A stretch of 64,000 bases of DNA from Dysgonomonas gadei ATCC BAA-286 (GCF_000213555.1 NZ_GL891981.1:172821-236820); one strand, 5' to 3'. Counted from the first letter of the stretch, positions 1 through 8,088 are shown. Notes: generated by a model from the sequence alone, not told the origin. Program-made: numbers and translations.

Positions 1-582
1 CCTCCATGCTTCCCCGGCTGTATTCTCTCCTTTAAGACGTATTTCTCCGCCTATTTCGACCAGATAATTCAGGCATCCGTGTTTGTCCAAAAAATCAGCA
101 ACTATATCAGCCGAATAGCCTTTAGCTATGGCATTGGCATTTAGTACTATATTTGGATTCGATTTTATAACACGCTTATTTTCTATCTTTATCTTATCCA
201 TCCCGATATGTTCTTTAAGGGTATTTACCTTTTCTCTATCGGGTATGTTTTTTTCGCGGGAACTAAAACCCCAGGCTCTGAATAATGGCTCGGCGGAAAT
301 ATCAAATGTACCTTCCGTTTGCAGGCTTATCTCTTTAGCTTTGCTAAAAACGGTCTCGAAATAGTAGTCTGTTTCTACATCATCATTCCTGTTGATACGC
401 GAAATAAGGGATGTATCATCATATACAGACATAGATCGTTCAAAACCGGCCAGTAATGACTCTATGCCGGGCTGAAAGTCACGGTCTTCGTCGTCCTGAT
501 AGATAATATTGTAACTTGTACCTTCCGCAGTTCCTTGTATGCTATAGTAGAAAGTACCGTTGTCGGCCATTACTGCATTCAT
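1..582 (-). CDS. apbE: FAD:protein FMN transferase (ApbE), 3' end cut by window edge
   Basis: Reading the complement from the ATG at 582 gives 194 codons running off the window start with no stop. The translation has the ApbE layout: an early G-T-A-E-G-T-S-Y-N strand, then ERSMSVYDDTSLISRIN, a D-I-S-A-E-P-L-F motif, and the signature NAIAKGYSADIVADF followed by YLVEIGGEIRLKG. ApbE enzymes move FMN from FAD onto a Thr/Ser of exported redox proteins, as in Rnf and Nqr. No clear signal peptide or lipobox follows the ATG at 582, although Bacteroidota ApbE is often a lipoprotein. The frame is open upstream of 582 but has no ATG there. An alternative start is the ATG at 570. The gene lies just beyond a strong hairpin (593-629), so it may have its own promoter or depend on read-through from the upstream operon. 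Confidence 0.9.
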   Translation of the reverse strand, partial: MNAVMADNGTFYYSIQGTAEGTSYNIIYQDDEDRDFQPGIESLLAGFERSMSVYDDTSLISRINRNDDVETDYYFETVFSKAKEISLQTEGTFDISAEPLFRAWGFSSREKNIPDREKVNTLKEHIGMDKIKIENKRVIKSNPNIVLNANAIAKGYSADIVADFLDKHGCLNYLVEIGGEIRLKGENTAGEAWR

Positions 583-592
583 GCTTATTTGG

Positions 593-629
593 AAAATGAG
601 CAGGAAGTTGTTTGTCTCCTGCTCATTTT
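593..629 (-). terminator. Perfect 13-bp hairpin, bidirectional terminator-like
   Basis: AAAATGAGCAGGA at 593-605 pairs perfectly with its reverse complement at 617-629 around an 11-base loop. It is A-rich on one side and T-rich on the other in both directions, so it can act as an intrinsic terminator. It begins seven bases past the TIM-barrel stop codon and ends about 10 bases before the apbE start. Confidence 0.8.
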
Positions 630-635
630 TATACT

Positions 636-1523
636 TTATTTGTTGTAGCTTTCTTTTACCAACGGGCAATTCAGTAAATACTCCAAACTCTTTTTCACAC
701 TTTCGAAAGGAGTGAAGTTATACTGTTCCACTTCTACAACCAGATGTTTTGTTCCTGCTGCATCTGTATTATTGAAGATGGCGTCAAATCCCACCATACC
801 GCTCTGTCCCAGTTCTTTATTATCTTTGATATGAAGCAAAGCGAAACGGTTTTTGTATTTATTGAAATAGTCCACAGGGCTTTTTCCGCCTCTCACTACC
901 CAATATACATCCATTTCGAAGAAAACGTATTCAGGATTTGTATTTTCTATCATATAGTCATACATCACTTTGTCTTCTATTTTATTTCTAAGTTCGAAGT
1001 CATGATTGTGATATCCGTACAACATGCCGTTTTCCTTACATTTCTTTCCTATTTCATTATAGTATTCACAATAGGTCTGTAAATCCTTCAGTGTCTTAGG
1101 CGTTTCCATAGACGGGGTAACAATGTATTTCATCCCGGCAGCTTTATGTGCGGCAATACACTGATCCCACCATTTCATCGCTTCTGTAAAATCTTTAGAT
1201 GCCAGTTCTTTCTCGTTAAGGCCCCGGCCGGTATGGGAAGATAATACTTTCATTCCCGCAGCCTCTATATCGGCTTTGAATTCTTCCGGCGTTTTTCCAT
1301 AAAATTTACCATCACCGTAGTTGGCTGCTTCAACAGCAGTAAATCCCATTTCCCCGGCTTTCTTTATTGTTCCGGCATAGTCTTTGGAAATATCATCCCT
1401 AAGGGAGTATAATTGCAGGGCTATATCTTTCTTCGGAGGAGCCTGTTGAGTCACTGTTTCCGCTTTTGGAGAACAAGAGATCATCAGTAGGAGGACAGCT
1501 ATAAAAAATGTTGTTATTTTCAT
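636..1523 (-). CDS. Sugar phosphate isomerase/epimerase-type TIM barrel, exported lipoprotein
   Basis: The protein has 295 residues. An N-terminal hydrophobic segment ends in a Cys (about residue 17), suggesting a lipoprotein signal peptide. The rest fits the AP-endonuclease-2/xylose-isomerase-like TIM barrel (PF01261): an opening I-A-L-Q-L-Y-S-L-R strand, then metal-ligand motifs YHNHDFE, FEMDVYW, LLHIKD and VVEVEQY. Such barrels act as epimerases, isomerases or lyases on sugars. An exported version next to a DUF1080 protein and Gfo/Idh/MocA oxidoreductases points to processing of a keto-sugar or keto-glycoside in the periplasm (inference). It is the last gene of the 6291-636 operon and is separated from the DUF1080 gene by a hairpin, so its expression may be lower. 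The exact substrate is unknown. Confidence 0.85.
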   Translation of the reverse strand: MKITTFFIAVLLLMISCSPKAETVTQQAPPKKDIALQLYSLRDDISKDYAGTIKKAGEMGFTAVEAANYGDGKFYGKTPEEFKADIEAAGMKVLSSHTGRGLNEKELASKDFTEAMKWWDQCIAAHKAAGMKYIVTPSMETPKTLKDLQTYCEYYNEIGKKCKENGMLYGYHNHDFELRNKIEDKVMYDYMIENTNPEYVFFEMDVYWVVRGGKSPVDYFNKYKNRFALLHIKDNKELGQSGMVGFDAIFNNTDAAGTKHLVVEVEQYNFTPFESVKKSLEYLLNCPLVKESYNK

Positions 1524-1550
1524 GCTAATAAAATAAGATTATATTTAAAA

Positions 1551-1590
1551 GTCAAATCCATGAAGGATATGTTCCTTCGATGGATTTGAC
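1551..1590 (-). terminator. Long inverted repeat between DUF1080 and TIM-barrel genes
   Basis: GTCAAATCCA (1551-1560) pairs with TGGATTTGAC (1581-1590). After a small bulge, GAAGGA (1562-1567) pairs with TCCTTC (1573-1578) around a 5-base loop. On the minus strand the stem is followed by TTTTAAAT. It could be a partial terminator or an mRNA-stabilising hairpin that sets the ratio of the flanking genes. Confidence 0.65.
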
Positions 1591-1625
1591 ATTATTTTAA
1601 TAGAAAAAATTAGTTACCTGATTTA

Positions 1626-2510
1626 TTAATCAAGGATCTTAATTTTGATATTACGGAACCAAACATCATCTCCATGATCCTGGAATCCGATATAACCTTC
1701 TCTGTTAGCCCCACCAAGATTGTTCAGTAATTCGAAAGCCAAAGGCCATTTTTCCTGACTGAATTTACTTGCCTGCAACAATTCTGTCCATTGAGGAGTC
1801 CACAAATGGTATTCAACTACATTTTCACCGTTCTGTCCGTGAACAACAGTTCCTTTATATACCATAATCTTACCTGTGTTCCACTCACCAAAAGGCTTAG
1901 AGTTTTGAGGTACAGCAGGAATCATGTCATAAAGGGATGCAGACTGACGATTGTTGTCTTTACCCATTTTAGCATCAGGGTGGTTGGCATTGTCCAATAT
2001 TTGATATTCAGGAGATGAGATATAGATAGGTTCCATTCTCTTTTCACCTTTATCATTTGTTGTTTCAATTTCCTGAGCCAGGAAGAATACTCCGGAGTTG
2101 CTGCCTTTTGCTACTTTCCAATCGAAAGTCAACTCGAAGTTTTTGAACTTATGAGCAAAAATGATGTCTCCGCCTTCTTTATCCTGAGCTTCGCCACCAC
2201 CTGTTCCGTTGAACTTGATAGCACCCTGGTCGATAGTCCATTTTCCAGGAACGTTATCTTTTCCATAACCGCGCCAACCTTCGAATGTTTTACCATCGAA
2301 AATAGTGATAAATCCGTCTTTATCTTTTGCAAGTTTTGAAAGATCTATCTGTGGCTTTTCTACTACAGTATACTGAGGGGCAGCATTTTCTGCTGTTTTA
2401 ACAGAATCAGCATTTTCACCTGCATTTTGTGCATCTTTTTTGGCGCCTCCGCAAGCAATCATTGCTCCTGCTATCATAAGACAACCTAGACTGTAAACAA
2501 TTTTCTTCAT
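1626..2510 (-). CDS. DUF1080 lipoprotein (3-keto-disaccharide hydrolase family)
   Basis: The protein has 294 residues. A lipoprotein signal peptide ends at Cys20 (M-I-A-C-G-G), then comes a low-complexity linker, then one DUF1080 (PF06439) concanavalin-like domain from about residue 65. Its marks are GFITIFDGKTFEGWRGYG, NSGVFFLAQE, the PEYQILDN strand and GYIGFQDHGDDVWFRNIKI at the C-terminus. Family members have been reported to hydrolyse or hydrate 3-keto glycosides. The immediate upstream genes are two Gfo/Idh/MocA oxidoreductases able in principle to make such 3-keto substrates. The gap to the upstream gene is only 32 bases, so the genes are probably cotranscribed. The cellular place is the periplasm or inner face of the outer membrane. 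Confidence 0.9.
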   Translation of the reverse strand: MKKIVYSLGCLMIAGAMIACGGAKKDAQNAGENADSVKTAENAAPQYTVVEKPQIDLSKLAKDKDGFITIFDGKTFEGWRGYGKDNVPGKWTIDQGAIKFNGTGGGEAQDKEGGDIIFAHKFKNFELTFDWKVAKGSNSGVFFLAQEIETTNDKGEKRMEPIYISSPEYQILDNANHPDAKMGKDNNRQSASLYDMIPAVPQNSKPFGEWNTGKIMVYKGTVVHGQNGENVVEYHLWTPQWTELLQASKFSQEKWPLAFELLNNLGGANREGYIGFQDHGDDVWFRNIKIKILD

Positions 2511-2542
2511 TTCTTTATACGGTTTAATTTAACAATTCTGCA

Positions 2543-4015
2543 TTATGGCATATCCGGCAATTTCCAGCCATCACGATATGTATGTTTGATCAGTTCCTGA
2601 GCAAATGACTGTGCATTGATCGGATCTGTCCATATCTTATTGAATTTAGGGTCACCATCGACAATCTTGAAGTCGTCTTTCTTCAAAATTCTGATCTCTT
2701 CATTCGGGTTGATATTGGTGAACTTCATGTTCTGTCCATCCCAACGCAATTCCTTATTCAGGTTTTGTAAGCGTACGGCAAGTACACCCATTACTACCAT
2801 TTCGTTGAAAGGCCCTGCTTCGCTAAAGTCAGAAGCAGTCAACACGCGGCTGGAAGCATCTTCTTTACAAGCACGTACCCAGTCCATTTCGTGAGAAGTT
2901 TCTACACGACGGCAAACTTTAGGCGCATTAGGTTTGCGGCCCGAAAGCAACCATGGATTTACACCATAACATCCGCAAATCAATGTGTCTTTAGTTCCGT
3001 GGAATATAACACCGCCACCGGCATCATTCATATTCTTTCCATCAGGCCATCCTGCTGGCAAATTTGGTTTCAAACCGCCATCATACCAGTGTACTTCAAC
3101 CTCCGGCATAGATACCTTAGGCATATTGTCGCGAGCCGGGAACACAAGTTTTACATACTGTGCCTGAGGTGCGCAGTCCTGTAGCAACATTGTGGAAGAT
3201 CCTTGTGCACTTGTAGGATAACCCAGTTTCAACCCCTTAAATACAGGGTGAAGGATATGACAAGCCATGTCTCCTAATGCACCTGTACCATAATCCCACC
3301 AGCCACGCCAGTTCCAAGGAGTATACAATGCATTGTAAGGACGCATCTTAGCTGGTCCTGTAAACAAATCCCAGTTCAATGTGCTAGGTATTTTGTCTAC
3401 CTTTTCAGGTGCATTCAACCCTTGTGGCCAGATCGGACGGTCTGTAAAGGCTTCCACTTTTGTGATTTCACCTATCTCTCCATTCCATATCCATTCGCAA
3501 ACAAGGTTTACTCCTTCGGCAGAAGATCCTTGGTTACCCATCTGTGTTGCTACCTTATGTTTTTTAGCAAGATTGGTAAGTAATCGAGACTCATATACTG
3601 TATGAGTCAATGGTTTCTGGCAATAAACGTGTTTGCCCATTGTCATTGCGTCGGCAGAAACAATAGCATGTGTATGGTCGGCTGTAGCTACAATAACAGC
3701 GTCGATGGATTTGCCCATTTCGTCATACATCTTGCGGAAATCCCAGTATTTTTTTGCATCAGGGAATCTGTCGAATACGCCTTTCGCATATCTCCAGTCC
3801 ACGTCGCAAAGAGCTACGATGTTTTCTGTTTTTTCTACTTGTTTGATATTAGCATGTCCCATACCTCCGATACCCACAGCGGCAATGTTTAATTTGTCGC
3901 TCGGTGCAACATGCCCGAAGTTTTTACCCAAAACGGTGCTTGGGATAATTGTCAGACCGATAGCAGCTTTAGCTCCGGTACTCAGGAATTTTCTCCTTGA
4001 AATGTCTGATGCCAT
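2543..4015 (-). CDS. Gfo/Idh/MocA family oxidoreductase, Tat-exported
   Basis: The protein has 490 residues. The N-terminus reads SRRKFLSTGAKAAIGL, a textbook twin-arginine signal, so the enzyme is probably folded with its cofactor and then exported. The Rossmann fold follows: IAAVGIGGMGHANI, then the NAD-binding ALCDVDW. The usual E-K-P catalytic triplet reads Q-K-P here (HVYCQKPLTHT), a variant I recall from exported Bacteroidota members. The C-terminal domain is the Gfo/Idh/MocA alpha/beta half with several WWDYGTGALGDMACH-type motifs. The likely role is oxidation or reduction at a sugar hydroxyl (3-keto formation), with a tightly bound NAD(P). It lies between another Tat oxidoreductase and the DUF1080 gene in one operon. 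Confidence 0.9.
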   Translation of the reverse strand: MASDISRRKFLSTGAKAAIGLTIIPSTVLGKNFGHVAPSDKLNIAAVGIGGMGHANIKQVEKTENIVALCDVDWRYAKGVFDRFPDAKKYWDFRKMYDEMGKSIDAVIVATADHTHAIVSADAMTMGKHVYCQKPLTHTVYESRLLTNLAKKHKVATQMGNQGSSAEGVNLVCEWIWNGEIGEITKVEAFTDRPIWPQGLNAPEKVDKIPSTLNWDLFTGPAKMRPYNALYTPWNWRGWWDYGTGALGDMACHILHPVFKGLKLGYPTSAQGSSTMLLQDCAPQAQYVKLVFPARDNMPKVSMPEVEVHWYDGGLKPNLPAGWPDGKNMNDAGGGVIFHGTKDTLICGCYGVNPWLLSGRKPNAPKVCRRVETSHEMDWVRACKEDASSRVLTASDFSEAGPFNEMVVMGVLAVRLQNLNKELRWDGQNMKFTNINPNEEIRILKKDDFKIVDGDPKFNKIWTDPINAQSFAQELIKHTYRDGWKLPDMP

Positions 4016-4084
4016 AAGTTTTTCTGTTTTTAGGTGTAATAATTGTTAATTATTATAGATTTAATGTCCTTTAAAAATTGATTG

Positions 4085-5782
4085 TCAGCTAATTTCTCCT
4101 CTGACGATTTCCTCCTTGTCTTTGTCCCAGTACATGGTACGCCCTTCAAGATAAGCACGTGTTCCCATATGTGCTGTAATCGCTTCTTCGAATGCCGCGT
4201 TTATATCACATGACGGTTTATTATTCCGGTTACGGATACATTCTATCCATTCCCTTACATGAAGGAATGTGGTATCGTAACGTTTTCCTCCCAGATAAGA
4301 ATATAATAGTCCGCGTTGGGCAAAATACATCTCGGTAGCTGATGTTATTGCGTCCACATTGTTTTTACCGGGAACATATGTATAGAATGGTACATCGGGT
4401 TTGATAATCCCTTTTTCGAGTTTTTCTTTATATCTGGTAGAACCGCTGTCGATCTTCACAGTCAGTGTATCACCTACTTCCATCGATGCATCGTGTCCCA
4501 TGATTACTTTGCCTCTGTTGCGGCTACTGGCCAAAGTGGCACTGTAGAGCATTGTCAGGTTCTTTTCAGGGAATTCGAATGTGGTTTGCAATACATCGGG
4601 AACGGTTCGTCCATCTTTGAAGAAGTAAACGCCACCCGACGATGTAGCGGAGTGAGGGATGCCTACACCCATGAGCTGATTAATAGCGTCATATTCATGC
4701 GTCAGCAAGTCTCCGCTAAGCCCTGTACTGTAATCCCACCAGCAACGCCAGCGGAAGAAACGTTCGAGGCTGAATTTATCTCTGGCTTCAGGGCCTACAT
4801 ATTTAAGCAGATTATATTTAGTCATATAATCCATATATTCCTTAATCCTTTCAGGGTCTCCTTCGTACTGTTTCCAGTCTATGGTCTGAGGGTTGGCATC
4901 CGGATGAATGTCATATACCCATGCTCCGTTAGGATCGTTTCTGTTGGTACATACTTCGATCAGGCTGATTGGCCCTAAGAGTCCTTTGTCTATTATTTCT
5001 TTTGCTTTGTGGTAACAGTCTATCTGACGTCCCTGGTGACCCAGCTGAAAAACAATACCTGTTTCCTTGACAATATCCCTTACCATATATGTTTCAGGTA
5101 CTGTCCACGAGAGAGGTTTTTCTACATATACATGTTTTCCGGCTTTAGCAGCATCCATCACCATGGTACTGTGCCAGTGGTCAGGTGTTGCAATAATAAC
5201 AGCATCTATATCTTTATCGGCAAGCATCTCTTTATAGTGGCGGTAACGCTTTGGAGCAGTGCCCATTTTACCTCCGACTCCTTCCCTGTAAATGTTTGCT
5301 CCGGCAGCCATACCTTCTTCCGCGAATGTATCGAAGATATCACATATTCCGGCAAATACGATATTCAGGTCTTCCTGTTCTTTAAAGTCTTTATATCGGG
5401 TGTCTTTTTTATTTTTCTTGGCATCATCTATCCAACCTTGCAGATGCTGGGGTGTGGCAAATCCGGCAGCCCGAAGCAAATATTTTCCTCTGCCTCCGTA
5501 GCCGATCACACCTATACGGATTTGCTCTCCATTAGGTTTTAAATCGGGTATCGACGCCGTTTCACTACTTAGCTTAAATACATCACTTACGTCATTGAGT
5601 GTTTTGGTATATTTTTGTTTTTTGTATACACCATACGCCAAAGCTCCTAAAACGGGAGTCGTAGCCAGTGCTTTTAGGGCATTACGCCTGCCTTGGGATT
5701 CCGGTAACGGATTATTATCGGATGCTTTTTTTTCGTTCTTTTTATCGTTATCCTCAGGGACAATTCTGTCTTCGGGTGTCAT
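4085..5782 (-). CDS. Gfo/Idh/MocA family oxidoreductase with extended N-terminus, probably Tat-exported
   Basis: The protein has 565 residues, long for the family. About 30 charged residues precede a twin-arginine-like stretch GRRNALKALATTPVLGALA, then a lysine-rich linker. The Rossmann motif is IRIGVIGYGGRGKYL, the catalytic triplet is the standard E-K-P (YVEKPLSW), and WRCWWDYSTGLSGDLLTHE marks the C-terminal domain. It pairs with the Q-K-P enzyme directly downstream, and the two may use different substrates or run opposite redox steps (inference). The gene begins 20 bases after the DoxX stop. The RR sequence lacks the consensus Phe-Leu, so the Tat call is less certain than for its neighbour. 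Confidence 0.88.
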   Translation of the reverse strand: MTPEDRIVPEDNDKKNEKKASDNNPLPESQGRRNALKALATTPVLGALAYGVYKKQKYTKTLNDVSDVFKLSSETASIPDLKPNGEQIRIGVIGYGGRGKYLLRAAGFATPQHLQGWIDDAKKNKKDTRYKDFKEQEDLNIVFAGICDIFDTFAEEGMAAGANIYREGVGGKMGTAPKRYRHYKEMLADKDIDAVIIATPDHWHSTMVMDAAKAGKHVYVEKPLSWTVPETYMVRDIVKETGIVFQLGHQGRQIDCYHKAKEIIDKGLLGPISLIEVCTNRNDPNGAWVYDIHPDANPQTIDWKQYEGDPERIKEYMDYMTKYNLLKYVGPEARDKFSLERFFRWRCWWDYSTGLSGDLLTHEYDAINQLMGVGIPHSATSSGGVYFFKDGRTVPDVLQTTFEFPEKNLTMLYSATLASSRNRGKVIMGHDASMEVGDTLTVKIDSGSTRYKEKLEKGIIKPDVPFYTYVPGKNNVDAITSATEMYFAQRGLLYSYLGGKRYDTTFLHVREWIECIRNRNNKPSCDINAAFEEAITAHMGTRAYLEGRTMYWDKDKEEIVRGEIS

Positions 5783-5802
5783 AATTTTATAGTATGTTAG
5801 CT

Positions 5803-6291
5803 TTATTTGCGTTTAAATAATTTATTGATGTATCGGTCCAAACCAATAATTTGGGAGGTAGGGAAATAGATCAGCACCATCAATGCTCCCATTTCAATCA
5901 TATTTTTATCTATCCAGAGATAAGATCCTTCGGTAGGCATCATATAAGTGGCTCCGATAAAAGGTGGGTGTGAAAGATAATATAGTGCAAGGAATACGAT
6001 ACCTCCGACGGAAGCAACGCGTGAGAAACATCCCAATATCAGTCCTAATCCGATTAGTGTTAATCCATATATATTAATATAGTTGGATACCGCTAAAAAG
6101 CCCGGGTCTGAGGCTAAATTATGAAAATATTCAGCAAAAAATCCCTGAGAGTCCATCAGGTAAGGATAGGCTGACCAGCCCGAATTTAGAATTTTTACGA
6201 TTCCCTCGTATAAGAAATGCCATCCGATTAGTAGCCGTAGTATTACCAGCCAAAACGTCTGGGCGCGTGAGTAAGATGTCTGTTCGTTCAT
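5803..6291 (-). CDS. DoxX family inner-membrane protein
   Basis: The 162-residue protein has four hydrophobic helices and the DoxX/TQO-small-subunit pattern: LRLLIGWHFLYEGIVKI near the start, then GLILGCFSRVASVGG and a C-terminal YFPTSQIIGLDRYI. DoxX proteins are linked to quinone or thiol redox chemistry, with poorly known mechanisms. It is the first gene of an operon whose other products are exported oxidoreductases. An attractive but untested idea is that it passes electrons from their bound NAD(P)H to the quinone pool. The start ATG at 6291 follows a 340-base AT-rich spacer that must hold the operon promoter. Confidence 0.85.
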   Translation of the reverse strand: MNEQTSYSRAQTFWLVILRLLIGWHFLYEGIVKILNSGWSAYPYLMDSQGFFAEYFHNLASDPGFLAVSNYINIYGLTLIGLGLILGCFSRVASVGGIVFLALYYLSHPPFIGATYMMPTEGSYLWIDKNMIEMGALMVLIYFPTSQIIGLDRYINKLFKRK

Positions 6292-6629
6292 GGATTAAGT
6301 TAATAAATAAATTGTTTCGTTTAATATTGTTTAAAATTTAGATTTTATTTTCGCAATAAAATTTACACACTAATCTCCTGATGCAATAATAATCAAAGTA
6401 TAACATGGTTTTATTCTTCTTAAGGTTCTTGTTCACAGTAAGTTCAATCCCCTGTATGGGCAAACTCAACAGTCCATGAAATCTTACTTACTAAATGCGG
6501 AATAAAGCTATGAATATTTTGAGTGAATAATAATTTATTATTGTTAAAAAAAGTTTTCTAAAAAAATTAAAATCATCTTAATCTGACTTTTACAAAAACA
6601 AATGCCAGATATTTGGCACAAATGTATAC
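6292..6629. other. AT-rich intergenic region with putative operon promoter
   Basis: No credible coding sequence is present. A minus-strand TATACTTTG (complement of 6394-6402) resembles the Bacteroidota -7 box with altered spacing and could start the DoxX operon, leaving a leader of about 95 bases. An AT palindrome of the type AATAATAA/TTATTATT lies near 6525-6545. The right end holds the terminator of the neighbouring oxidoreductase gene. Confidence 0.4.
6590..6619 (-). terminator. Short hairpin with T-rich tail after the 336-residue oxidoreductase
   Basis: On the minus strand TGCCA and TGGCA pair around a 6-base loop and are followed by TTTGTTTTTG. The hairpin begins about 12 bases after the stop codon at 6630. 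The stem is short, so efficiency is uncertain. Confidence 0.5.
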
Positions 6630-7640
6630 TTATTTGTCATCAGCAGGATATTTAACTCCCAGCTGTTTTCTTATTTCATCTACTATTTCTATGGTTATAA
6701 GAGAGTTTTCATGGCTATTAATCTGCGACTCGCATTTTCCTTCCTGAATTAAATTAATGAATTCGGCCACTTCGTAATAATATTCATGTATTACATCCGG
6801 AGAACTAATTATCTTCTCTTCTCCGTTTCTGTTTTTAAGCGAGACTTTGTTTATAATATTTATCCTATCCGCCGTTATTGTTCCATCTTCACCCTGTATC
6901 TCCGTCGGTAAGGCCGAATCAGCGATTTTGGAATAAAGTACGGTAGCATTCATCCCCTCATATTCAAAATTCACTGCCCCTTGTCCGTCTGCTCCGGTAG
7001 ACAACTTCAGTCCTGTGGCACTTATTTTTAAAGGGCGGCCAAATAAAACAACCATCGGAAATATAGTATATACTCCCAAATCCATTACGGCGCCGTTTGA
7101 AAGTGCAGGGTCGAAAGCATTCATTACTATTCCTTCTTTCAACTTGTCGTAACGTGATGAATACTGGCAATAACAAGAAAAGTACCTTCTGATAGTCCCT
7201 ATCTCTTCGATATGGTTTTTCAGAGCCTTGAAGTTGGGGGTAAGGCTGGGTTTCATAGCCTCCATAAGTGTGACATTATTTTCCCGGGCTGCAGCTATCA
7301 TGGTTTTCACCTCTTTAGCATTGGACGCAAAAGGTTTTTCACACAAAACGTGCTTTCCGTGCTGCATAAACAAAATGCTCTGCGAAGCATGCAACGAGTT
7401 CGGGGAGGCAATATATACGGCATTGATTAACGGACTCGCAGCCATTGCTTCCAAAGACGTAAATGTATGCGGAACATTATGCTTACGGGCGAATTCATCG
7501 GCTTTTTCCTGTGTACGTGAGTATATCGCTGCCAATTCGAAGCGGGAATCGAAACTAGCACCTTCCAAAACTTTGTCTACAATGAAATTAGTGCCTATCA
7601 CTCCGAAACGGATTTTAGGCTGTGGGCTACTTAATGTCAT
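6630..7640 (-). CDS. Gfo/Idh/MocA family dehydrogenase, cytosolic
   Basis: The protein has 336 residues, the usual single-enzyme length, with no signal peptide. RFGVIGTNFIVDKV starts the Rossmann fold, SPNSLHASQ and the E-K-P motif (HVLCEKPFASN) follow, and SNGAVMDLGVYTIFP marks the C-terminal domain. It resembles dehydrogenases annotated as trans-1,2-dihydrobenzene-1,2-diol or glucose-fructose type, but the substrate cannot be read from sequence. Unlike the two neighbours it is cytosolic and has its own promoter and terminator, so it is a separate unit. It may complete the same sugar pathway inside the cell (inference). Confidence 0.9.
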   Translation of the reverse strand: MTLSSPQPKIRFGVIGTNFIVDKVLEGASFDSRFELAAIYSRTQEKADEFARKHNVPHTFTSLEAMAASPLINAVYIASPNSLHASQSILFMQHGKHVLCEKPFASNAKEVKTMIAAARENNVTLMEAMKPSLTPNFKALKNHIEEIGTIRRYFSCYCQYSSRYDKLKEGIVMNAFDPALSNGAVMDLGVYTIFPMVVLFGRPLKISATGLKLSTGADGQGAVNFEYEGMNATVLYSKIADSALPTEIQGEDGTITADRINIINKVSLKNRNGEEKIISSPDVIHEYYYEVAEFINLIQEGKCESQINSHENSLITIEIVDEIRKQLGVKYPADDK

Positions 7641-7662
7641 AAATCAGTTGGTTCTGTTGTTA

Positions 7663-7694
7663 CAAATGTAAGAATAATGAAAATGAAGAACAAA
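7663..7694 (-). promoter_or_regulatory. Bacteroidota-type promoter of the cytosolic oxidoreductase gene
   Basis: The complement of 7663-7670 is TACATTTG, an exact TAnnTTTG -7 box. The complement of 7691-7694 is TTTG, an exact -33 box, with 20 bases between them. The start codon at 7640 is about 15 bases from the expected transcription start. Confidence 0.75.
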
Positions 7695-7901
7695 ATATGT
7701 AAGCGAATTTAGAAAATTTTATCTATAATGAGAAGCCAGTACCCTCAACCTCCGGATTATGGTTCTTTGCTATGTTGAATTTAGATCTTAAAAAAAGTAA
7801 TAAATAGTGCAACTTTTACATACGCTTCGCTCCTGCAACCCTTGGTTGTTGCCTTTTTATAACTCTTCAGGTGTCTCTCAAGAGGAGTATTTTTTTAGCA
7901 A

Positions 7902-7920
7902 GGACCCCCATAGGGGGTCC
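7902..7920. repeat. Perfect GC-rich palindrome upstream of susC
   Basis: GGACCCCC and GGGGGTCC pair over 8 bp around the loop ATA. It stands out in an AT-rich spacer about 100 bases before the susC promoter. The sequence lacks a following T-run on the plus strand, so it is not a standard terminator; a protein-binding site is possible. Confidence 0.6.
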
Positions 7921-8005
7921 AAAAGAGATAAACGGACGTCGCAATACCATGTTTTAGGTATATAAATACCACATAAAAGGGATTTCACAGACAACATAGT
8001 CGTTA

Positions 8006-8013
8006 TACTTTTG
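8006..8013 (+). promoter_or_regulatory. -7 box of the susC promoter
   Basis: TACTTTTG matches TAnnTTTG exactly. No clear TTTG sits 20 bases upstream (only ATTT), which would suit a regulated promoter. The leader to the ATG at 8089 would be about 70 bases. Confidence 0.5.
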
Positions 8014-8088
8014 TGATAAATATTATCTGTTTTTAACAGTGAGATATTTATTACATCTATAATAATGTTCGAGTAAACTATAAAAACT

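Larger units (their letters stand above)
7695..8088. other. Intergenic leader region of the susCD operon
   Basis: No convincing gene is present. It holds a C/G-rich palindrome (7902-7920), a small CAACC/GGTTG hairpin near 7837-7850 followed by a T-run, and the -7 promoter box at 8006-8013. A 100-codon open frame on the minus strand overlaps susC's start and has no family features. Confidence 0.5.

Noticed and set aside
128..364. Plus-strand open frame of 78 codons near the window start
   Set aside because: It lies entirely inside the minus-strand apbE frame and has no family features.
744..1082. Plus-strand open frame of 112 codons
   Set aside because: It is the complement of the TIM-barrel gene and encodes only hydrophobic low-complexity sequence.
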